From Astrothelium macrocarpum (Eukaryota > Ascomycota > Dothideomycetes > Trypetheliales > Trypetheliaceae): 64,000 nucleotides of DNA. This document shows positions 10,007-21,496 of this stretch, one piece after another. Positions within the stretch are counted from its first letter, which is position 1. Each line of letters begins with the position of its first letter. Below the pieces are notes generated by a model that saw nothing but the letters and a program-made list of their open reading frames with translations, was not told where the DNA came from and ran no database searches. The DNA lies in NCBI GenBank assembly GCA_021030915.1, contig JAGEMR010000102.1, positions 1-64,000 of the forward strand. Reading direction: 5' to 3'. The translations under genes were made by a program, and so were the position numbers.

Positions 10007-11320
10007 TTATATTTTCACTGCTCGTACACTTGCTCTTAGACCGGCATCTCGAGGTCCTTCAGTCTCTTTTCCAAGGAAAGTCAATGCTGCTGCACAGAGT
10101 GCACCGATACCGACCTCCAGTGTCGGTTGCGTGACTGGGGCAAAGAACGGTGAATGGTTTCCGGGAATGTCAGTCTCCAAGGTACCTTTCTTTTCCGCTT
10201 CATCGTATTTTTCTGGATCCGTTCCCCCAAAAATCCAGAAAGCGTATGGCTTGCCTACTGAGGTCGCTAAAAAGGAGAAATCTTCGCTGGCCATGTTCCT
10301 CGGGAAGTCTGGATTGAAATGTTTTCCAAAACGACTCTTGAAGGTTTCGTTCAGCTCTGCAACAATTGTGCTATCGTTCGAAGTAAGGGGGAAACTTGAG
10401 ATCGGTTCAATTTCAGGCTCTTTCAAAGCTCCACTTGCCTGACTTTCCGCTTTGATTGTTCTCTTCACGCTCTCTATGACCCGATACCTAGTTTTAGAGT
10501 CGAATGTCCGGATATTAACTCGTAGCTCTGCCTTGTCAGGTATGATATTCTCCGCCTCCCCAGCATGAAAGCTCCCAACCGTCACGACTGCCGTTTCCTC
10601 TCCCGGGCTAATCTCTCGACTTACGATAGTCTGTAGTCTGGTCACTGCACTTGATGCCATGACTATAGGATCGATACTCTTTTCTGGCGCAGCACCGTGT
10701 GATCCCCGACCAAAAAAGGTGACTTTAAAAGAGTCCCCTGTAGCCATGATTGGACCTGTGCGGATGCCTACGGTTCCAGCGCGTGTCGGCCCAACGTGCT
10801 GGGTCAACACCATGTCAGGAATCGGGACCAGGTCGTACAGACCTCCATCGACCATTGCCCGGGCCCCCGATCCCTTCTCTTCTGCGGGTTGGAAAACTAG
10901 GATTACTGTCCCTGACCACGAGGAGCGAAGTTTTACCAAGGTTTCTGCAGCAGCTAAAAGACAGGTTACGTGGAAATCGTGACCACAGGCGTGCATCACC
11001 GGTTTACGTACGCCGTCCGTGTCGACTTGAGTAACTTTACTTGCGTAAGAAACGCCAGTTTGTTCGCGAATCGGCAGTGCATCCATATCTCCTCGCAAGA
11101 GGACTTTGGGTCCAGGACCGTTCTCAAAGAAAGCGGCGACGCCATGGCCGCCTATATTCTCGTGCACCGTGAAGCCATCGAAAGTGCGTAGCTTCCTTCC
11201 AACTAATCTGGCAGTCTCAGACTCGAGATTTGACAACTCAGGATGAGCATGGAGCTTCTCACGGAACTCTGCATATGGCTGCAGGTCTGGCAACTGCTGT
11301 TCAATGACACGGAAAGCCAT
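10007..11320 (-). CDS. M20D-family amidohydrolase/metallopeptidase
   Basis: Single-exon gene; the first ATG in frame is at 11320, giving 437 residues (the open frame runs further upstream without an ATG). It matches the M20D family (hippurate hydrolase, IAA-amino-acid hydrolase, aminoacylase-like): HAHPELS near the start, metal ligands in GDMDALP, HACGHDFH and QPAEEKGSGA, the dimerisation lid FFGRGSHGAAPEKSIDP, and a C-terminal metal His in GNHSPFF. These enzymes hydrolyse N-acyl amino-acid amides with two divalent metals. There is no signal peptide, so it is probably cytosolic. It looks intact. The physiological substrate cannot be read from sequence. It stands alone beside the IMP1-like pseudogene. 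Confidence 0.88.
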   Translation of the reverse strand: MAFRVIEQQLPDLQPYAEFREKLHAHPELSNLESETARLVGRKLRTFDGFTVHENIGGHGVAAFFENGPGPKVLLRGDMDALPIREQTGVSYASKVTQVDTDGVRKPVMHACGHDFHVTCLLAAAETLVKLRSSWSGTVILVFQPAEEKGSGARAMVDGGLYDLVPIPDMVLTQHVGPTRAGTVGIRTGPIMATGDSFKVTFFGRGSHGAAPEKSIDPIVMASSAVTRLQTIVSREISPGEETAVVTVGSFHAGEAENIIPDKAELRVNIRTFDSKTRYRVIESVKRTIKAESQASGALKEPEIEPISSFPLTSNDSTIVAELNETFKSRFGKHFNPDFPRNMASEDFSFLATSVGKPYAFWIFGGTDPEKYDEAEKKGTLETDIPGNHSPFFAPVTQPTLEVGIGALCAAALTFLGKETEGPRDAGLRASVRAVKI

Positions 11321-11364
11321 TGCCAATACTTTCGGACTAAACACTTGAACAGGATGTAATTCAG

Positions 11365-11780
11365 CAGATCTCTCGTTTGACTGATTTGGCCTCCCAAAGC
11401 TCGAGCTGAGCTGACCTATCAACGTAAGAGGTTTGATCAGAGTTTGGACCTCACCCGATCTCTCGTTTAGCTGATGTGACCGCTCAAAACTTGATGCGAC
11501 CCCAATCTCTCAGCAAATCTCTCTGAGTGACCCCTCAACTCACTCATCTGATCTATCATTTAATCTTTTGAATTTATAAAATATGTTGAAAAGATATTTT
11601 CAATATATTCTGAATATGATTAAAAATATTGAGAGATGAAATAAGAATCAGATAAGTTATCTGATTTCTCAAGATGAGGGGTCGGATCATCTCGGAATTT
11701 TGGGAGGTCATGTTAGCTAAGCGAGAGATCTATCGAGTTATCATCTCGTTTGTGTGATCAATCCCTTGATCGATCAGGTC
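11365..11780. repeat. Foldback (MITE-like) element family 2
   Basis: Inverted arms lie at about 11457-11505 and 11675-11731, both reading GATCTCTCG(C/T)TTAGCT then TGACC and later GACCCCTCA on opposite strands, around an AT-rich centre (11560-11660). A third partial arm (AGATCTCTCGTTTGACTG) lies at 11365, so the structure may be nested or partly duplicated. There is no coding capacity and no clear target duplication. It lies upstream of the amidohydrolase start and may overlap its promoter. Confidence 0.6.
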
Positions 11781-12000
11781 TACCCTTAAAAATATCACAA
11801 ATCTCCAGAACGTATTTTAAACATAGGTGTCTATTCTTTTTAATATTTTCAATATTTAAAGGATCAAATGCTAAATCACAGTCAGTACCAGACACTTTAC
11901 TACTGCTAGTACTTGACTATTCGGTCACTGAAGAGTAATCCTATTACATATCAAGCGAAAACGATTGAGATTGGAGGAGTCCGGTTACTAGTAACAAATA

Positions 12001-15000
12001 TCAATAAAAAGAGTTTCTCTTCGTGTTCACCTTCTCCCTGAATTCCCGCAGTTCGCGTTTTGCCTCTTCTGCCTCTCTGGAAATGTGCCCCAAGCCATGC
12101 CTTCCAAAGTCCTTACATATTGGGCAGAACTCTGTGGCAAAGTTATTATAGTCCTCTTCAGGGTGGTTCTCTCTGGCATCAAAGTATCTATCGCCGTCTT
12201 CGACTTCGTACCAAATGTCGCCGTCATTATCCATCTCTGCACGATATCCCGCGAACTGCAGGGCATCGCTGAGCGCTAAAACCATCGGGAAACGTGAAAG
12301 CTTTTTGCGACCCTCGGAGGAGGATATATGACGATAAAACCGCGTTTGTCCTCTGAAAAAAGTGCCATTCTGATCCTCGTTATCTAGATAGTTAATATTG
12401 CTCAAGACCTCTTTATCTTTTGAGTCTATGGAATGCTCTCCGCCGTCCTCTAAGACGTTCTTGTTCCCAGTATTAGAAACTTGGTAGGCCTGATCACTTT
12501 TAGGAAGTTCAGCTGACGTAGAATGAATGTCTTCAGCTTCCGTAACACGCAGATACCGAAGATGTTCCCTAGGCGATTTTTTAAAGATCAGGCCTGACGA
12601 AGACCAACTGAAAGTAAATTTTGGTGTTCTCGTTTCCTCCCGGTTTTGAAAAGCGGATATCCACTCCTTGGAAGGAGCGAGGTTCCTATGCTCCCGCTCG
12701 AGACCATGGCTCCACGACCTTGCAATCTCCGGTGCTCGAAAGCATAGCTTCGAGGATTTCCAGGAATCAGAAGCACATTTAAGGCATGGTTCCACCAGAA
12801 ATCCAAATGGGTCTGCTCCGTGTAGGAGCAAGTGGGTCAGCTCTCCTTCAAGACGGATGAACGACCAGCTGCTGGGCCAGCTTCCATCCAGATTGCAGGC
12901 CACTTTCCAGATCTCGTGCCAAGCGGATTGTTCGTCATCGGTTTTTAGCTGCGGATTAGCTCCCTGAAGTAAAAGATGATGGGTGACATCAGTGCACTTT
13001 CCTTGGAAAACATCGACGCTTCGGATCAACGGGGTCCCATTCGCAGAGTTTTTGCTGGAATCTACCTCCGCACCACATTCGACCAACGTGACTGCTCCTT
13101 TCAAGAAGCCTATTTGGGCGGCATTCCCTAAAGCAGTGCGTCTATGCACTCCTTCTAGATTCGGTTCTAGGCCAGCAATCTCCAGTGCAAACAGAACTTC
13201 TTGAAGGTTAGCTTCCTCGCAGGCGCCATGCAATAGAGTATTCGACAGCCTTGGACCGAGAGATGACTCGATATGCCAGTCAGAGTAGCCCATGGTGCGT
13301 AATAGGTCGACTTTCCATTGGAATCCTGCATTCAACTTTTGCAAAAAGCCTGCTAACATCGAGCCGAAAGATATGATATCAGCTCCACGCGAGAGCATAG
13401 AGGAAACGGCGGAAGAATATCCCCTTTCGAATGCAAACAGCACCGCAGGCCTTTTAAAGGTTAGAGTTAGATATGATGGTGTGACATGTGAGGAGAAGGC
13501 GAATGCTCACAGTCTCGACACGGTGATAGTACCGTAGAAAGCACTTGGATCACATCCTTGGTCCAGGAGGTACTCCAAGGCCTGCTGGATCTGATACAAT
13601 TCTTTGGGTGTATATGTGTACCACTGACGCTCATAATTGAATCGGACGACGTGCTACATTTAACGAGTCAAATCGTCACATATAGCCTCCTACTTACTTT
13701 GCATTGTGGCTTTGGGAATACGTACCTCAAGCAACCCTCCGATTTCATCATCGACATCGTATACGCATGCTTGCCCACTTTCCAATAAGTGCCTTATTTG
13801 GTTTATATCTTGTTCCCGACAAGCACGGAAGATCGGAGCATCTGTTGGTCGCACATTGAAGATGGTCATTGCGCCATCGAATTTTGGCATGCCGATCCAC
13901 TGCCGGGTAGTTTGTTGTAGGTTCAGCTCGAATTGCAATATCTGCTGACAGAATAGGTTGAAACCAATGTTAAATACCAACCTAAGCTTTCGACGATTCC
14001 GCTTGGACTGTACTGTCACTGACGCACCCACTGCAGGTTTATCATTGGTTGACGATTCGCAGAGGCTACCGAATGTGACGCAACAGTGTCCAGAACTTCT
14101 CCTCATGTAATGTTCGAGTAGTCTCGTACCTGGATCAACTTGATGTTTAAAGTCATTACTTAAAGGAACTTTCGGCATTAGCTTTGTTTGTTCCCCCCGC
14201 TTCTCTGGATCGGGTCTGTGCCGGGTTTCAGACTGTAAGGGGTCTAAACTTTGGCTCTAGTAAGGTGAGCTTTCCCGTTCCATGTCTCGCTCTGAGGAGT
14301 CTATATAATCTCACCGGTGTAATTTCTTTGCCCTGTTCTATTGCCTCTAGATTAGCATCCTTAGTGTTTCTGCTGTAAGTAGGCTGATCTCGATCATCGC
14401 CTGGAACAATCCCAGCAACTTGGGGGTCGCTGGTCGGATTCTGCGATCTCTACGTCGAAGCACTTAGTAAGTTTTTTCCATAATTCCGAGACCCTACGCT
14501 TACGCATTCGACCAAACTCTGGATCTCCACATGCATCCATGCTTTGACGGCTTCGGTTGACTCCCTCAACTGTGCATGCAGAAGAGCGTTGCTCGCGCTG
14601 AGAGCTCCAAGTGAGCTGTGATTCAAGGACGCCAAGCGTCTGTACACACGTTAGAGATTTTGGTTAAGGCGACTCTGCAATCAATTTTAGGAAATGATGA
14701 AGCGGAAAAGGAGAATTGATGACTGGGTTGATGAGAAAAAAAGAATGAGAGGATTACACTCCGAGTATGGCCAGCACGATGTTCAACTCAGATTCCGCTT
14801 TCTCAACCTTTCCAAGTATTTGGTCGGCTTTCTTCTTGTCTAGCATTGCCCATCTCAATCTAGTCGCAACTGTTTGAGGCTTTCCCAAGCGAGTATTGCA
14901 CACACTCTGGATCATCTGAAGCATTTCAAAATCGGTTTGAAGACCCGCTGATAGCATTGTCTGATGTTCCGGCGAAAAGAGCACGAGTGAATCGGATGCA

Positions 15001-15188
15001 GATAGTTCATCGCCGAGACTGTGAAGCTGTTTGATGTGTGAGTGCAAATGATCGAGCTTTGCTGTTAAGTGAACTAGTTCCTTGGGCGCATTCAAGAATG
15101 ATTGCACGAGGTTTTTCGCAAGTTTGCTGACTTTGAGGGATAAGCCGAGCAATTCTGAGAGGGCGGTCGCGGTACCGATGGCCTCCAT
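12001..15188 (-). CDS. Fungal helical-domain/ankyrin-repeat protein (NLR-like, no NACHT)
   Basis: Six exons with consistent phases: 15188-14758, 14639-14504, 14440-14315, 14232-13726, 13653-13511, 13450-12001; 930 residues and no internal stop. The N-terminal about 150 residues (MEAIGTATALSELLGLSLKV) are the all-helical domain common at the front of fungal STAND/NLR proteins. The middle (exon 4) includes the conserved FDGAMTIFNVR and TDAPIFRACREQDI segments. Ankyrin-type repeats follow from about residue 330 (HLLESGQACVYDVDDEIGGLLE, LEYLLDQGCDPS, RTALGNAAQIGFLKGAVTLVECGAEVD, HLLLQGANP). A long acidic tail ends in a Cys/His-containing segment (FCPICKDFGRHGLGH). No Walker motifs are present. 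The function is unknown; the architecture suggests non-self recognition or signalling. Confidence 0.82.
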
Positions 15189-15775
15189 GGTGGATCGAGA
15201 TGAGCTTGAAGTGGTTTCCGACGCTGGCACGTAAGACTAATTTTTGGTGTAGATCGCTCATGACAAGGCGTCCAATATGTATAAGCCTCTACTCAATATG
15301 TGCCCAGACACTGAGTAGCAATCTCTCTCGTGAGCAACTGGTGATGGCTGTGTTGTGGCAACGACAGGCAACAGTCCCTTCTGATTAATCGATGGGAACA
15401 TGCCACGCAAGCACTGGAGGTTCCTTAGGCAGTTCTTTTCAAGACCATGCAGCCTTACGACTATTACTGGGTTTAAGTTCCCAGAATTGGGCTCTTCCGG
15501 AAACTGCGATCTATGTGGGCCCGTTTTCGCGACCTCTTCACTTTGCTCAGGAACAAAATCAGGCATAATAAAGGCGAAATCAGCTCGGATCCTGCTCAGA
15601 AATAATCGCGCTAGGATAAATCCAGTTAGTTCAGAGTAAGCTCCGTGCTGCTCAGCCTCTGTCCAAGGGAGCCTGTTCGACTGATTTCAGCCTTGTTGCA
15701 TGATCAAGTCTTGTCATTAGGGCATAGCATAGGTAGAACGAGAATCACTGGACCAAAAAGTGACCGATTAGGGAG
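15189..15775. other. Upstream region of the ankyrin gene
   Basis: A 102-codon open frame on the minus strand (15258-15566, with an ATG) has no recognisable features and could be leader or chance. No other feature is seen. Confidence 0.4.
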
Positions 15776-16129
15776 TCAAGAGTATGTGTAATCTGGTCTG
15801 GTATTCAAAGTTGGGTGATAACTCCCGTCGTTTTCGACGGCAGATACCGCCCATTTCGTAGGGCATTGTCGCCGGTGGTGGGACTGTATAGTGCAGCACG
15901 TGTCGACCCAAAAGCCTCGTAAAATATCATTGGCTGCTTGTTTCCCGCAAAACCGGGGTTTTGCATAGCCAGCCTTACTCTTGCAGGTATTATTTACCAG
16001 GTCTTCGAAGGCCACCTCTTCGCCATCAGTTCCCCAAATATATAAAAGGATGGCATATGGAGGAACGTCTTGTATCAAACCTTCAGTCAGTCTAAAGTCG
16101 CCATCGTTCTTCTGCTCTAGAAGGTGCAT
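15776..16129 (-). pseudogene. HET-domain pseudogene (N-terminal fragment)
   Basis: The frame opens at an ATG (16129) with MHLLEQ and continues with the HET-domain start: VPPYAILLYIWGTDGEEVAFEDL (normally AILSHTWG), then KPRFCGKQAAND and FWVDTCC (normally WVDTCCID). After the VDTCC motif the frame no longer follows the family, and nothing corresponding to the rest of the domain (the YVYLSD and RGWTLQE blocks) is visible. A normal HET protein is 500-800 residues. This is a decayed stub about 110 codons long. HET domains trigger cell death in vegetative incompatibility. Confidence 0.78.
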
Positions 16130-17551
16130 GTTGATGCCTAAGATTTTAAAGTCATTAAGGAAGAATCATTCTGCGAAATTGTTGAAGATGCAACACGCCT
16201 CAGAGGCGGAAGGTATTCAATACAATGTAGTCCATTTTGGAAGAGGATGCAGAGAGAATAATTAGGGTCGCAAGACAGGGAGGTTATATTGTTCTATGAA
16301 AGGAGGCTATGCTGGTGACGCTGTATTAGCGAAGTTGGGTAATGAAAGAAGTTCGAACATACATCTACTAAGGAGGTCTGGTGGAACTACCGGAGACTTC
16401 GATCATTATCTAGTTGCTCCAGCATGATTGCCTTGTTGCATCGTGGTTAATGAAGTCTTCGTCCACGACGATGCAGTGAGGAATTTGGGCAAACAGGACA
16501 TTCGAGAGATCCAGTGCTCTCGAGATAAACCACGTCCAATCTGTTTTACGAATCTGACAAACTTGTCCATTACAACAGATGTAGGCAGGATCTCGTGGTC
16601 GAATGGACTGGAGGATCTGGACATGAGGCCAAGCTGGGATGCATGGCGGGAAACTAAGCCGAAGTCAAGCCGGGGAAAAATTCGAGCTAACCTAATTTGG
16701 TGATCTTAACCCCTTGAACATCGCCACATCATTTCCAGAAATGCTGATGTGCAAGAAACCTTCCATCGGTGTTTTCTTACCATCAACGGGGTCAAGCTTT
16801 GTTGTTCTCTTTGAAGGACTCACAGTCAGCTACGTAGACGCCGTTGCCCCACGCTTAATCGCCCCTACTCGGGAATGGTCCGGATTATTTGCTATCACTT
16901 AATCAGGAATGCGATAGGAAATGTCATCCGCAGCCGCAAAAGTTAAAATTCGCTACAGGCCTCGTCGGGAGACCCTCAACAAGAGTAGAAGAGAAGACCT
17001 TAGGTTCATTTCTCAATCAATTCATGATGGATTATTATAGTTTGTAATTGCTCAGAACGGGATGGGGTCTTTCCGACAAAGCCTGGGACGAATCGTATCT
17101 TTTGTGGCTGCGGATGACATTTCTTATTGCATCCATTGGTGACTGATGTCGAGTATATTGAGACTCCTGAGATTCATGAGGGACAAAAATTTCTAGGCTT
17201 TCAGGAGACACTCACGACCGCAGCACTGTTGGGATACGAACCAATATTGTACCCAATCTCTAGGTCATGATGGTATCTTTTCATGTTTCGTGATGCAAAA
17301 CAATAGAAGCCTTTTGCTTGTAGCTTGTAAGTAATCTTGTCCGACATAAATTGAACTGAGCTTCGCCATTTGGCACAGGTCCATCGTCATGTCTACTTAC
17401 ATCTCCCGAATTTTGCGCGTATTTCCAGAGGATATGTACATTCAAATAATCTCATCATCAATACTGGCGAATGACAGCGAATCCCATCGTTGAAATACTG
17501 AGGATGCGGTTGCGAGACTTGGTTGTTGTCAAACACCTCCTGATGACAGTA
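16130..17551. other. Gene-less stretch containing MITE copy B
   Basis: Apart from MITE copy B, no feature is recognised. Short frames at 16406-16902 carry no family signature. Confidence 0.5.
16896..17141. mobile_element. MITE family 1, copy B
   Basis: The right end, read inward, is CACCAATGGATGCAATAAG followed by AATGTCATCCGCAGCC; the left arm carries the same AATGTCATCCGCAGCC and GGCCTCGTCGGGAG blocks but its outermost 20 bp is rearranged, so the left boundary is approximate and no target duplication can be assigned. The centre is AT-rich and non-coding. Confidence 0.7.
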
Positions 17552-18379
17552 TTATATACCCTGTAAACATGTCACAGTCGGGCGCTCAATATTGGCTGGT
17601 ACCTTTACAGATACTCGATAGCCAAGCATACGGTGAGTTACCGCGTGATAAGTTAGCCATTTGCAAGATGAACAGCTCTGTTGTACGGTCCTAGAGTTAA
17701 TTCCTAGAGGCTTTATAACTATTTCATCCACTTCCAAGAGATTTTTTGGAGTTCCTCCCATAATGAAACAGGTGACCCATCTATGATAAACGGCTTGTTC
17801 ATGTGCTGTGGCGATGTAAGCGAAAGTTTCGGTCTGCTTGGAGATCGAGACGATGGTCTGAACAGAGGCTGTGTTGTTTTGAATGAAAGATAAGTTAGGG
17901 TCAGTGACGTCCGATGCTTTTGCCCAATTGTACTTCAAAAGAGATAGCTGACTGAGCGTCACAAAAGCGCTCCCAGACACACACCAAGCTAGCGGCATTC
18001 CGTTCTGCGAAGCCCCGTCGATGCAATATTCATACTCGCCACATTCACCAAAGCGATTTGAATTGAGATAGGAAAACCCGCGAGGTTGGCCTCCTACTCC
18101 GTGCTCGTAAGATTGGCGCTCTGATCCACAAATCATTAACCATTTCTGCGGTGTTGCTGGTCCTGGGCTGCAGACAGATGCTAAAAAGACAGGAAAACTC
18201 CTGAGCTGGTGAGACTCAGGGGTAAAGGGTACGTATAAAGGTGTTCGGTCACATTGATTGATATGGTTGGAAATTCGTGTTTGATCTTGGACCGGTTCGG
18301 TTGGGGAACTATCCGCAACCAAATAAAGAGCAAACAAAATAGCTAGAATCCTGATAATTTTGGTCTCTTCTAACATCAT
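17552..18379 (-). CDS. Cysteine-rich secreted protein, unknown
   Basis: Single-exon frame; the first ATG is at 18379 (a second directly follows), giving 275 residues. The start MMLEETKIIRILAILFALYL is a signal peptide or, less likely, a signal anchor. The mature part has about eleven Cys spread through the sequence (for example GECGEYEYCIDG and SCSSCKW), implying disulphides, and no further membrane span. I recognise no catalytic motif or family. An extracellular or effector-like role is possible but only inferred from secretion and Cys content. No neighbour is functionally linked. Confidence 0.65.
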   Translation of the reverse strand: MMLEETKIIRILAILFALYLVADSSPTEPVQDQTRISNHINQCDRTPLYVPFTPESHQLRSFPVFLASVCSPGPATPQKWLMICGSERQSYEHGVGGQPRGFSYLNSNRFGECGEYEYCIDGASQNGMPLAWCVSGSAFVTLSQLSLLKYNWAKASDVTDPNLSFIQNNTASVQTIVSISKQTETFAYIATAHEQAVYHRWVTCFIMGGTPKNLLEVDEIVIKPLGINSRTVQQSCSSCKWLTYHAVTHRMLGYRVSVKVPANIERPTVTCLQGI

Positions 18380-21300
18380 TTCCAAGGACGTAGATAAGTC
18401 CCTGCTTGTTACGCTTGATGTGTCGGGCAATGGCGAGAATACAGCATTACCATCTTTAATAATACAAAATATGAGTTGTGAAGTAGTTGGCCTTGACGTT
18501 GTGAGTTTCCAGTTCCGGTCAAATGGTTATTCGGCTGAAAGGTTGCTTCGGCTGAAAGGTTACTTCGGCCTATAGGTTGCTTCGGTCGATCGGTTATGCG
18601 AACGTTCGTGGGATCAAGATTAGGTACTCCAAGAAATTCTTTCGTAAAGGCTTAACGTGAAGAAAATGTGGTACTGAGAAGCTACGCCAATGCAAAGTGA
18701 GCACATCATCGTATGAGTACGGCGACTTAGTGATTGTGAATTTGACAGATTATCATCAAAGGTCATTGGCCAAACTGAAATGCAAACCTAAGACACGGCT
18801 AGTTGAGAATGAGATAACTTGGTATAGTGAGGAGGTGAGGAATTGACCTAAATTGGTATATTTCATCGAATATTGTAAGCAAAAGGCGCGGTCATCAACA
18901 TCACTCATTGATGACGTGGACAGTTTCCACGGGAGATCCAGCAAAGACGGTGACATTTCCTCATTTAATGGATCAGTTTCACTCCTCGGACAAGGCATTA
19001 TGATGGGCTGAGCTGATGTAAAGCAAGATTACTCCAACATAAGAGAGAAGAAAAGCAATATACGACTGAATTCCGAATACCATTATCTCAGAGCACTACT
19101 ACTTTTCTCCATAGATTCACATTAGCAAATCACGGTACGCACACGAGACGAACAAGCCTACTCCCAATTCATATTAGTCTGAAATATCTGATTTGAATAG
19201 TGTGGAGGTATCCGAAGCTCTTAGTCATAGCACAAGATCAACCACATTAAGTCTAGGAGGTGCGTCAGCCAAATCTACGACATGAAGAGTGCATCAGCGC
19301 GTTACATGTCCCAAGACCTAGAAGCTCAGAGGACGCTAAAACGAGGCTGGAACGGAGGCGTTTGCATAGTATGTAGACAGTAGGAAAGGTAGCAGGTGAC
19401 GCTTGTGACAACTCGACCGTCAGAAATATGCTTTCATATGCAACGATTTGAAGCGCTCAAATTATATCTCGGCTTGCTCCCGGTGTAGCAGCTAGTCGGT
19501 TTCCGAATGGTAATTGAGGCTAAAGCCGTTAACGAATAACACCTGGTTAAAGAGCCTCTGATTTCATATACCAACTATTCAAAAAGCAGAAATAGAATAT
19601 ATCATTCACGAAAGCCACGTTCGTGTCAATTCATCATGGCCATCTAATCATAAATTGTCCTCTCTAGCCCGTGGTCGTCGAGATGCCCTATACGTACGTC
19701 GAATGCCTGGTAAGGCTCGAGCCGCACAGTTCAAGCAATCCAGACGTCGCTGTTTGGAGACCCAAATATTCTGTATGTGTATCAAATGACGTGGCAAGCG
19801 CCATTCGTGGGAGGAAAAAAGGAATCTCCTGCTCAGGCGATCGTTCCAAAGTACCTAGCTAATGCGGGACCTTTTGCAAGGACTCTTGGGCAAACACCGT
19901 TTCAGCAAGTTCCAGTCCGAGGGCACACAAACTTAACCTTGGGGAGTTTATCAAGCCAGAATAGGAAATGTCTTGAAGGTTAATCTAGAGACATTATGCC
20001 ACTTGGATATACCACCCAAGCGTTGCTGATACATGGTGCTGACGATACGTTAACGACAGCCTGACTAATCAAGGACCAATGAGGTGTTTGACACGAGTCA
20101 AAAACAATCGAAACGGAGCGGAGCAGAAGCAATAAGCTGCAGCGCTCTCAATTACGTAGGATGTCAACAGACCCAACATACAGTAACCTCATCCTTCCAA
20201 AATGCGCGATCTCGAGAGTTTATCGAAGAGTATGATCGTTGATCAAAAGGACACGGCAAATCTCTGTAATACATGAGACGTGCATGAAGGATAATTAGAC
20301 GAGAATTAGACAATGCGGGCAAATTTAGGACTGAAGTGTAAATGGAACAGAGCATTGTGACTTGTTCTCAAACAAGTGTGAGTCTTGTGGGCGTTCTAGA
20401 CGAGTTAAAACCCGACGAAAGAGGGCGCGGTCCGTAAGGTTGTAGGTAGCAAGGTACGTGGTCTACTCCTTATCTATTTCCAGTGTCCCAGTTTCAAGGA
20501 ACATGGCTTTGAACATACCAGGATGATCCTAGATCGGAGAGTGGACGGATGAGCGACATCCGGCATTGCGATAAGTTTCGCCTTGTCAGGCACGGCAAGG
20601 AGGAAAATGCACATCTGCTGCAACTTGACGGGTTCGTGACCGAATTTCTGGCTTTAATGTTGCAGTCTAATCATAAGCTTAAATTCCAACTCATCTCTTA
20701 TTTACGCGCTTTGCAACGAAGCTTTGCCATCATGCTAAAGTCGCGAAACGCATGAAAAGTCTATTGTCCATCTGACAGCCACAATCACATGTATTGCTTA
20801 AATTCGGCATCCAAGTTTTTTCCAGGCCTCTGCAGATAATCTGCCGGAGTGAAAGCCGAGGCGTGGATAGGGTTGCATTCAGGCTCTTGCATTCTCACCA
20901 ATATTCACTGAACCAAGAATAATCCATGCTTGGCTTGTGATGGCTGGTTTCGGCTGGAAGGTCGCCGTTCTGAAGGAGAATGGAAAAGACTGTATCCTCG
21001 TTTTTCTAGGTGCACGTTGTGGCGGGCGCGGAGCTAGCAGATCATTGCGGCTTAGGGCCATTCGTCACGGTCCACACAGCCTAATCTGGCCGCAAGCTGC
21101 CAAGTACACACCTCCTTAGAGAGCGGCCACCACACTCATGGACTTCTACAATTGGAGAATGATCCTGGCCTACGGACATCAAAGGTGGAAGATCTACCCT
21201 ATGCTCTCAAAGTGTCAAGTGGCGTCATGTGCGGTTGCACTCGATTCTATCGATCCCTTCACGCCGTCCGTGCAAAAGGAGAACATACAGCTGATGATCA

Positions 21301-21496
21301 TCCTGGAAACCCTAATTCTTCGATAATTATAACAGCAGTGCCAAAGAAAAGGAGCAAGTGAGGCCTCGGTCGATTTAAAGTAGAAAAACGCGTGCTACAT
21401 AAAGGTCTTGTCATGGCTTCCCAATAGCACCGTGTGTGGTCCGTTCAGTCGTCTCCTTTGACAGATCACTTTCTCTACTTCAGGAAAGATTTTACC
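18380..21496. other. Long gene-less stretch
   Basis: No gene is recognised across about 3 kb; open frames are all under 85 codons with no family signature. It contains a 17-bp minisatellite (18525-18600), listed separately. The end next to 21497 is the promoter of the FAD oxidase. Confidence 0.5.
18525..18600. repeat. 17-bp minisatellite, about 4.5 units
   Basis: Units of 16-17 bp beginning GGTTRYTTCGGCTGAAA repeat four times with a partial fifth. Later units diverge (GGTTACTTCGGCCTATA, GGTTGCTTCGGTCGATC). Confidence 0.8.
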
